20,490 nucleotides of DNA from Dehalococcoidia bacterium UBA6808 (lineage in GTDB: Bacteria; Chloroflexota; Dehalococcoidia; GIF9; UBA5629). Positions 15,611 to 20,490 of the stretch are shown here, piece after piece. The notes beneath the pieces are model-generated. The model searched no databases and was not told the DNA's origin. It saw only the letters and a list, made by a program, of their open reading frames with translations. The position numbers were made by a program, and so were the translations under genes. Every line of letters begins with the position of its first letter. Position 1 is the first letter of the stretch. The stretch covers positions 19,081 to 39,570 of the forward strand of contig DKFA01000015.1 in NCBI GenBank assembly GCA_002452695.1, in the 5' to 3' direction.

Positions 15611-16219
15611 TGCTCCCGGACCGCCGTTGAACCTTTCAACAGATCCGGAAAGTTTGATTTTACCTTCCGAGATGGTTATTTCTTTATAATTGTATCTGGA
15701 GTTGTAGACCATGGGGTTGGTGCGGATCATTATGTTGACAATTTCCTGTACGTTGTTGTTGATCCCTGATGGCAGAGGAAGTTTGCCTAAAAAGAAGTTC
15801 TGGACGATGAATTCGGGCTTCTTCTCCACAACATCGAACGAGCCTATGATGCCTGTTTTCACAGGAAACCAGGGGAAATTCCAGGCGCTGTAGAGCACCA
15901 GATAGCCGTCGTTAAAATTAACCAGTATCTCCTTGGCCGGGATGTGGCCTTCGGCCATGGCCATGACGATTATTGAATTGACCTCTTCTTCGGTCATTGT
16001 CAATGTAATCTCGGCAGTCCCCTGTCCTCTGGTTTGTGAGCGCATGTCAGCCATTTTTTTGTTGTAATTGTCGACGGATTCAGAAGAAAGCACCACCGGC
16101 CTGATGTTGTTCCTGACATCGGGCGTCAGCAGTGCCAGCACATAACCTAAAACAAGTGCGATGATGGCCAGTACCGCCAGCGCACCCATAAACATTAAAA
16201 ATCCCCGAAGGATTCTCAT
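15596..16219 (-). CDS. YpmS/DUF2140-like membrane-anchored protein
   Basis: The 207-residue protein starts with a single hydrophobic helix (residues about 5-31) after a basic MRILR, so it is a bitopic protein with its bulk outside the cytoplasm. The rest is rich in beta strands. It has TAEITLTMTEEEVNSIIVMAM (about 69-89), a hydrophobic stretch ending at NFPWFPVKTGIIGSFDV, and FFLGKLPLPSGINNNVQEIVN. This layout resembles the YpmS/DUF2140 family of Firmicutes, but that is by memory of the pattern and not certain. AGGAGG stands seven bases before the ATG and the gene follows rpoD by 23 bases, so it is very likely the last gene of the dgt-dnaG-rpoD operon. Its stop lies inside the end of ffh. No enzymatic motif is visible. 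Confidence 0.7.
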   Translation of the reverse strand: MRILRGFLMFMGALAVLAIIALVLGYVLALLTPDVRNNIRPVVLSSESVDNYNKKMADMRSQTRGQGTAEITLTMTEEEVNSIIVMAMAEGHIPAKEILVNFNDGYLVLYSAWNFPWFPVKTGIIGSFDVVEKKPEFIVQNFFLGKLPLPSGINNNVQEIVNIMIRTNPMVYNSRYNYKEITISEGKIKLSGSVERFNGGPGASASE

Positions 16220-16242
16220 CGATTGCCTCCTGTGAAATAGGA

Positions 16243-18093
16243 CTATTCCAGATAATCTTTCAGTTTACGGCTCCGGCTGGGGTGCCGCAACTTGCGCAGC
16301 GCTTTCGCTTCGATCTGCCTGATGCGTTCGCGGGTCACATTAAATTCCTTGCCTACCTCTTCCAGTGTCCTGGCTCTGCCGTCTTCGAGGCCGAACCTGA
16401 GCAGCAGAACCTTGCGTTCTCGATCCGTCAACTCCCCCAGCACCTTATCGAGCTGGGCTTTAAGCAACTCACGTGATGCTGCATCGGCAGGCGGCAGGTT
16501 GGACCTGTCTTCTATAAAGTCGCCCAGGTGGCTGTCTTCCTCTTCGCCTATAGGCATTTCCAATGAAATGGGGACCTGCGACAGTTTCATAATCTCGCGG
16601 ACTTTATCGGCTGTAATCTCCATGCCGAGCCCGATCTCTTCACAGCTTGGTTCGCGGCCGAACTCCTGGGAGAGCTTGCGGTTGACTTTGAGCAGCCTGT
16701 TGATCGTTTCAACCATGTGCACCGGTATGCGGATGGTCCTGGCCTGGTCGGCAATTGCGCGGGTAATGGCCTGCCGTATCCACCAGGTAGCATAGGTGCT
16801 GAATTTGTAACCCTTGCGGTATTCGAATTTCTCTACCGCACGAACCAGGCCTATATTACCTTCCTGAATCAGGTCAAGCAGGGGCATGCCGTGCCCTACG
16901 TATTTCTTGGCCACGCTTACTACCAGGCGCAGGTTGGAAACCGTCAGCTGTTTGCTTGCCTCTTTGCCTTCCCTGTCGATTAATTCAAATTTATGTTCAA
17001 AAGGAGCACATCGTCCTTCTAATTTTCCTATCAGTTTCGAATCACCGTTTTTGCCCACCATCTGCTTGACCTTGTCCCAGGTCGAGTTGGCATCGATAAT
17101 GTTGAATATCTCGGGACTGATAATCCGGACATAAATGGAAAAATCGACCAGCCGTTTCTCTATTTCGGACGGGTCTAAAGCGAGTTCCTGTGCAATCTTA
17201 GCAACTGATTCGGGGTTGATGAAATCGTCGATAGCCTTATGCAGCTTATCATTGAGCAGTTTTTCTTTAAAGCTCATCTTCTTGCCGGCATTGAGGTGTT
17301 CGGCCAGCTTGTCGATGACCATGTCGCAATCGGAAAGGTTCTTAATCAGTTGAATGATGTAATCAGGAGTGGTAGGGTACCTGTTGTAATTGTTTTTAAA
17401 GGACTCCTTGATGTTCTCGATATACTTGTAAGGTTCGATCTTGCTGGCAAGGTCTCTTTCCAGCTTGGCGTTGAGCAGAGGATATTTGCCGATCTCATGC
17501 AAATACATCCTGACCGGGTCGTCGATCGCCTCGTGCTCAGTAAGCTCGGCCTCGATTTCAACCAGCGGTTTCTCTTCATCATCGGGCTTTTCTATCCACT
17601 CCTCCTCGCTGAATTCAGGAGGGCCTTCAATCTCCGAGAAGGGTAGATCTTTTTCGACCAGGACATTGGGTACTGCCTCAAGCTTGTCCCAATGATCCTG
17701 TCTTACCTCGAAATCTTCATTGATCTCTTCGGCAATTTTGACCTCTTCAACTTTTTTATCTATGACCTCTATGGCCGGCTTGCGGCCGTTTTTGATGTTT
17801 TCTTTAGTCTCTAATTTGGATGCAGCTTTGGCCGATTCAGTTCTGGATGCCGGTTTGTCTGCCGGTTGAGCGATTTTAACCGCTTTTTTAGTTGGTTCAG
17901 GCTTACTAACAGCTTTGGCCGCGTCTTCCTTCCTGCCGGCTTTGGCCGTGGTATTGGCAGGTTCCGTTTTCTTGCTGGTCCTGGCTGTTTCAGGCGGTTT
18001 CGCAGCTTTGGTGGCTGTGGCCGCAGCGCCTCTGGTTGCCTTGCCGATTGCTTTCACCTGGATTGCCTTTTCGTGTTTATTCTTTTCTGCCAT
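16243..18093 (-). CDS. rpoD: Primary sigma factor RpoD (sigma-70 group 1)
   Basis: The 616-residue protein is the housekeeping sigma subunit of RNA polymerase. Residues 1-107 are a low-complexity tail rich in Ala, Lys, Thr and Pro, then an acidic stretch follows (about 115-190); a normal region 1.1 is not recognisable. Region 1.2 is DDPVRMYLHEIGKYPLL (191-207). A non-conserved segment of about 160 residues (221-382) comes next. Region 2 runs from NLRLVVSVAKKY (387-398) to YATWWIRQAITRAIADQ (434-450), with the Gln and Thr that read the -10 element as in E. coli. Region 3 covers about 455-535. Region 4 contains LTDRERKVLLLRFGL (555-569) and the helix-turn-helix TLEEVGKEFNVTRERIRQIE (576-595). 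The dnaG stop TAA touches its ATG directly (TAAATG), and AAGGAAG inside dnaG serves as the ribosome-binding site, so translation is coupled. Confidence 0.97.
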   Translation of the reverse strand: MAEKNKHEKAIQVKAIGKATRGAAATATKAAKPPETARTSKKTEPANTTAKAGRKEDAAKAVSKPEPTKKAVKIAQPADKPASRTESAKAASKLETKENIKNGRKPAIEVIDKKVEEVKIAEEINEDFEVRQDHWDKLEAVPNVLVEKDLPFSEIEGPPEFSEEEWIEKPDDEEKPLVEIEAELTEHEAIDDPVRMYLHEIGKYPLLNAKLERDLASKIEPYKYIENIKESFKNNYNRYPTTPDYIIQLIKNLSDCDMVIDKLAEHLNAGKKMSFKEKLLNDKLHKAIDDFINPESVAKIAQELALDPSEIEKRLVDFSIYVRIISPEIFNIIDANSTWDKVKQMVGKNGDSKLIGKLEGRCAPFEHKFELIDREGKEASKQLTVSNLRLVVSVAKKYVGHGMPLLDLIQEGNIGLVRAVEKFEYRKGYKFSTYATWWIRQAITRAIADQARTIRIPVHMVETINRLLKVNRKLSQEFGREPSCEEIGLGMEITADKVREIMKLSQVPISLEMPIGEEEDSHLGDFIEDRSNLPPADAASRELLKAQLDKVLGELTDRERKVLLLRFGLEDGRARTLEEVGKEFNVTRERIRQIEAKALRKLRHPSRSRKLKDYLE

Positions 18094-19971
18094 TTAGACT
18101 TCCTTCGTGCGGCTGAAAAAGCGGCCCCGCTTACTAAAAATATCTTTTAGTTGCTGGCTTTCGTTGATGCCCTGTTCTTTCAACTTGATTAATTGCTTTT
18201 CTTCATTGCCCGGGTCTTTTTCATCAAGTTCATCAAGTATCGATTTCTTTTGCAATTCAAGGTTCTTAATGTGGATTTCCTGGAGACGGTTAATGCTGTC
18301 ATGGAGAGCTATCTGCCGCTCCCTTTTATTCTGTGCCAGTGAAGGTGGATACTGCCTATGCATTGAACAGAGATGTTCGAAGTATTCGTGCATAGCCGGA
18401 TCTATATTGGCCCGTATCCATTCAATATCATGATTGATTAGCCATTTAAATAATATATCTTTATTCTCGGAATGTTCAAAAATATCTGCCGACAGCTCCT
18501 GGCCCGCATCCTGCAGGTCCGGAAAATGCAGCAACAACGAAAGGCAATACTCCTCAATAGCTCGTGATGCAGTTGTTTTTTCGGTAATATTCTTTATTAC
18601 TTTGCTGGAATGTGTCTGTCTGGATTTTCTGTCCCGGGCCTGCAGCGCAAACATGGCATCGCACACGAACCTTTCGTCAAGCTTTAACCGAGTTGACAGC
18701 TTTTGAACGTAGTGTGCCCTCCGGACCGGATCATCAATCTGTGATAAAATCGGCAGAAATTTCGATACTATCGCAGACTTATCTTTGACGTTATCCTGTG
18801 ATATATTAGCAACTTCTTTTTTTAAAGTAAAATCAATGATGGGCTGTGATTCCTTGAGCAGTTTGGCCCATTTTTCCGGCGCTTGCCTGATGATCTCGTC
18901 CGGATCCTTGCCGCCGCTGATCTCTACAACCTGGATTTCGTACTTGACCAGGTCTTCGTAGGTCTTAGATTCGATCCAGGGCATCCAGTGTTCCTTGGGT
19001 ATTTGTTCATCAATCGTGACAATACTGCGCGTCGTGGCTCCCAGCCCGGCGGCATCGGCATCCAGCGCCACGATGATATTCTTGGAAAGCCGGCGCAGGA
19101 TCGATATCTGTTTGCTTGTCAGGGCGGTGCCCATGGACGCTACAGTATTCTCAAAACCAAATTGGTGGGCAGCTATAACATCCATGTAGCCTTCCATTAT
19201 AACCACAGAGTCCTTCAGCCGGATGGCGGCCTGAGCTCTATCGATACCGTAGAGCACGCTGCTTTTGTCGAACAGTACTGTTTGCGGAGAGTTGAGGTAC
19301 TTGGGCAGTGAATCGTCCAGCGCACGGCCGCCAAAGCCGATCACGCGTCCTTTGATATCCTTAATGGGGAAGATCAGCCTGTTGCGGAACCTGTCATAAT
19401 AGCCACCGCTATCACGCGGTATAATCAGGCCGGCAGACAGCATCTCCTCTTCGTTGTATTCAGTCCTGGCCAGGTGGCTGATCAGCCCGTCCCATTTATT
19501 CAAAGCATAACCTATCTGGAAATTGGAGATGATTTTTTCGGTCAGGCCTCTTTTATTGGCATAAGCCCGGGCTTCACCGGCTTCGGGCGAGTGCTGAAGA
19601 TGATAGTGGAAATATTCGGCAGCGACCTCGTTCAGCTTGTATAGCCGGTCATGTAGCTGCTGTTCGTCTTTGGAGCTCTGCGCTGATTTATATTCTAGCT
19701 TGACATTGGCCCTTTCCGCCAGCAGCCTGAGAGCCTGCCCAAAATCCAGCCCCTCTTTCTTCATGATAAAGGTAAAAATGTCGCCTCCTGTGCCGCAGGC
19801 GCCGAAACAGTGCCAGCTCTGTTTGTCAGGGAAAACGAAGAAGGAGGGTATTTTCTCGGAGTGGAATGGGCAGATAGCCTTGAAATTGCGCCCGGATTTT
19901 TGCAGCTTGGTATATTGCCCGATCACATCTGTGATATCCAGCTTTTGTTTGATCTCGTCGGTTATATTCAT
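18094..19971 (-). CDS. dnaG: DNA primase DnaG
   Basis: The 625-residue protein has the three-domain bacterial primase layout. The zinc-binding domain has CPFH (34-37) and CFGAC (55-59), so the second cysteine pair is CxxxC, not the usual CxxC. The RNA polymerase domain contains YDRFRNRLIFPIKD (192-205) and GRVIGFGGRAL (208-218), then PKYLNSPQT (223-231). The TOPRIM catalytic residues are Glu260 in MEGYMDV (259-265) and Asp304/Asp306 in ALDADAAG. The C-terminal helicase-binding domain (about 450-625) is less conserved and rich in Lys and Glu at its end. It makes RNA primers for DNA replication and should work with DnaB. It begins 21 bases after dgt without a clear ribosome-binding site and abuts rpoD, a dgt-dnaG-rpoD order also found in other bacteria. 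Confidence 0.97.
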   Translation of the reverse strand: MNITDEIKQKLDITDVIGQYTKLQKSGRNFKAICPFHSEKIPSFFVFPDKQSWHCFGACGTGGDIFTFIMKKEGLDFGQALRLLAERANVKLEYKSAQSSKDEQQLHDRLYKLNEVAAEYFHYHLQHSPEAGEARAYANKRGLTEKIISNFQIGYALNKWDGLISHLARTEYNEEEMLSAGLIIPRDSGGYYDRFRNRLIFPIKDIKGRVIGFGGRALDDSLPKYLNSPQTVLFDKSSVLYGIDRAQAAIRLKDSVVIMEGYMDVIAAHQFGFENTVASMGTALTSKQISILRRLSKNIIVALDADAAGLGATTRSIVTIDEQIPKEHWMPWIESKTYEDLVKYEIQVVEISGGKDPDEIIRQAPEKWAKLLKESQPIIDFTLKKEVANISQDNVKDKSAIVSKFLPILSQIDDPVRRAHYVQKLSTRLKLDERFVCDAMFALQARDRKSRQTHSSKVIKNITEKTTASRAIEEYCLSLLLHFPDLQDAGQELSADIFEHSENKDILFKWLINHDIEWIRANIDPAMHEYFEHLCSMHRQYPPSLAQNKRERQIALHDSINRLQEIHIKNLELQKKSILDELDEKDPGNEEKQLIKLKEQGINESQQLKDIFSKRGRFFSRTKEV

Positions 19972-19992
19972 AGGTAAGTTACATTGCTTATT

Positions 19993-20490
19993 TTAAGGTA
20001 TTTCCACCTTGTTCAGGCGCTCGTCTGTCAGCATGGCATAGGAGTCGGTCATGCCCGCAATATAATCGGCCACGCGCCTTTCGACGGGGTCTTTGAGCAA
20101 GTTCAGTTCTGCAGGCAATTTGTCGGGGTGTCTGATAAAGTAATTATACAGCCGTACTATAATGTCATGCGCCCTGATAACATTATCCGCTTTAAGGCTG
20201 GCGCGGTATACCCGCTCAAAGAGGAATTCCCTCAGTTCGTTGGCAGCTTCCAGCACAGTGTTGCTCATGATGATCAGCGGCTTGTCCCTGTCGCCACGCT
20301 GTAGGGCGTCAGCCGAGTTGGATACGATGTCTGTCACCAGTGTGTTGATCCTGTTGGAATTGGTCTTGCCCAGCACCTTTACAGTGGAAGCCGGCAGGTC
20401 GGAATGCGAAATTATTCCGGCGCGGATGGAGTCTTCCACATCATGGTTTATATACGCTACCAGGTCGGCCATCTTGACTACCTGTCCCTC
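19993..20490 (-). CDS. dgt: Deoxyguanosinetriphosphate triphosphohydrolase (HD domain), C-terminal part
   Basis: The reading frame enters from the right edge and covers the last 165 residues of a dGTPase-like protein; the N-terminal part with the HD metal-binding residues lies outside. The first codons in the window read EGQVVKMADLVAYINHDVEDSIRAGI when joined over the edge of the visible frame, with the family's conserved A-D-x-(I/V)-A-Y-x-N-H-D motif carrying the last metal-binding Asp. The ATG at 20472 within this stretch is therefore internal, not the start. The rest, including LREFLFERVYRA and ADYIAGMTDSYAM (the latter typical of dGTPase C-termini), fits the family. These enzymes cut dGTP or other dNTPs to nucleoside and triphosphate. 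It is the first gene seen of the dnaG-rpoD operon; whether more genes lie upstream cannot be seen. Confidence 0.85.
   Translation of the reverse strand, partial: EGQVVKMADLVAYINHDVEDSIRAGIISHSDLPASTVKVLGKTNSNRINTLVTDIVSNSADALQRGDRDKPLIIMSNTVLEAANELREFLFERVYRASLKADNVIRAHDIIVRLYNYFIRHPDKLPAELNLLKDPVERRVADYIAGMTDSYAMLTDERLNKVEIP

Noticed and set aside
1..20490. CRISPR array, tRNA, rRNA, insertion sequence, phage or toxin-antitoxin genes
   Set aside because: I looked for regular short repeats, tRNA-like stems, transposase motifs and small paired genes and found none.

Overview
The window looks like a chromosomal piece of a Chloroflexota bacterium, probably Dehalococcoidia. This is an inference from gene content, not a search result. 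Supporting points are a 46-residue DUF5679-type zinc-ribbon protein, a dgt-dnaG-rpoD cluster with a primase zinc motif spelled CFGAC, ADP-forming acyl-CoA synthetase relatives, and an even base composition. No phage, insertion sequence, CRISPR array, tRNA or rRNA gene is visible. Coding density is high and no gap without a gene reaches 300 bases.

Layout. Positions 1-2709 (minus) hold a nearly complete fusion of a GNAT acetyltransferase to an ADP-forming acyl-CoA synthetase-like protein whose catalytic histidine is replaced by glutamine. Positions 2821-3235 (plus) are the decayed remains of a nitronate monooxygenase/FabK-like gene, still followed by a strong terminator. Positions 3389-6958 (plus) carry an acyl-CoA synthetase alpha-type protein with its histidine intact, a membrane-anchored Ig/fibronectin-like surface protein, a DUF4870 membrane protein and the small zinc-ribbon protein.

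Positions 7054-11437 (minus) form a tight four-gene operon: LOG-family nucleosidase, beta-CASP metallo-beta-lactamase nuclease, GNAT_6/FemAB-like acyltransferase and GT4 glycosyltransferase. Upstream of it on the same strand is an SbcC/Rad50-like ATPase (11535-14102), which diverges from ffh (14279-15610, plus). Positions 15596-20490 (minus) hold dgt (partial), dnaG, rpoD and a YpmS-like membrane-anchored protein, an operon for replication initiation and transcription whose last gene overlaps the 3' end of ffh.

How the genes relate. DnaG, RpoD, the dGTPase and Ffh are housekeeping functions. The two acyl-CoA synthetase relatives at the left face away from each other across the dead gene; one looks catalytic, the other regulatory (protein acylation). 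Three intergenic regions contain a candidate promoter of the form TTGACA/T-17/18-TATCCT and a fourth (ffh) has an extended TGCTATCCT, so a -10 element TATCCT recurs in this genome segment. I do not see a clear new defence or mobile system. The most interesting points are the His-to-Gln GNAT fusion, the DTQGR variant of the Ffh G3 motif, the SbcC-like protein without an adjacent SbcD, and the perfect inverted repeats in front of the gene at 3389.
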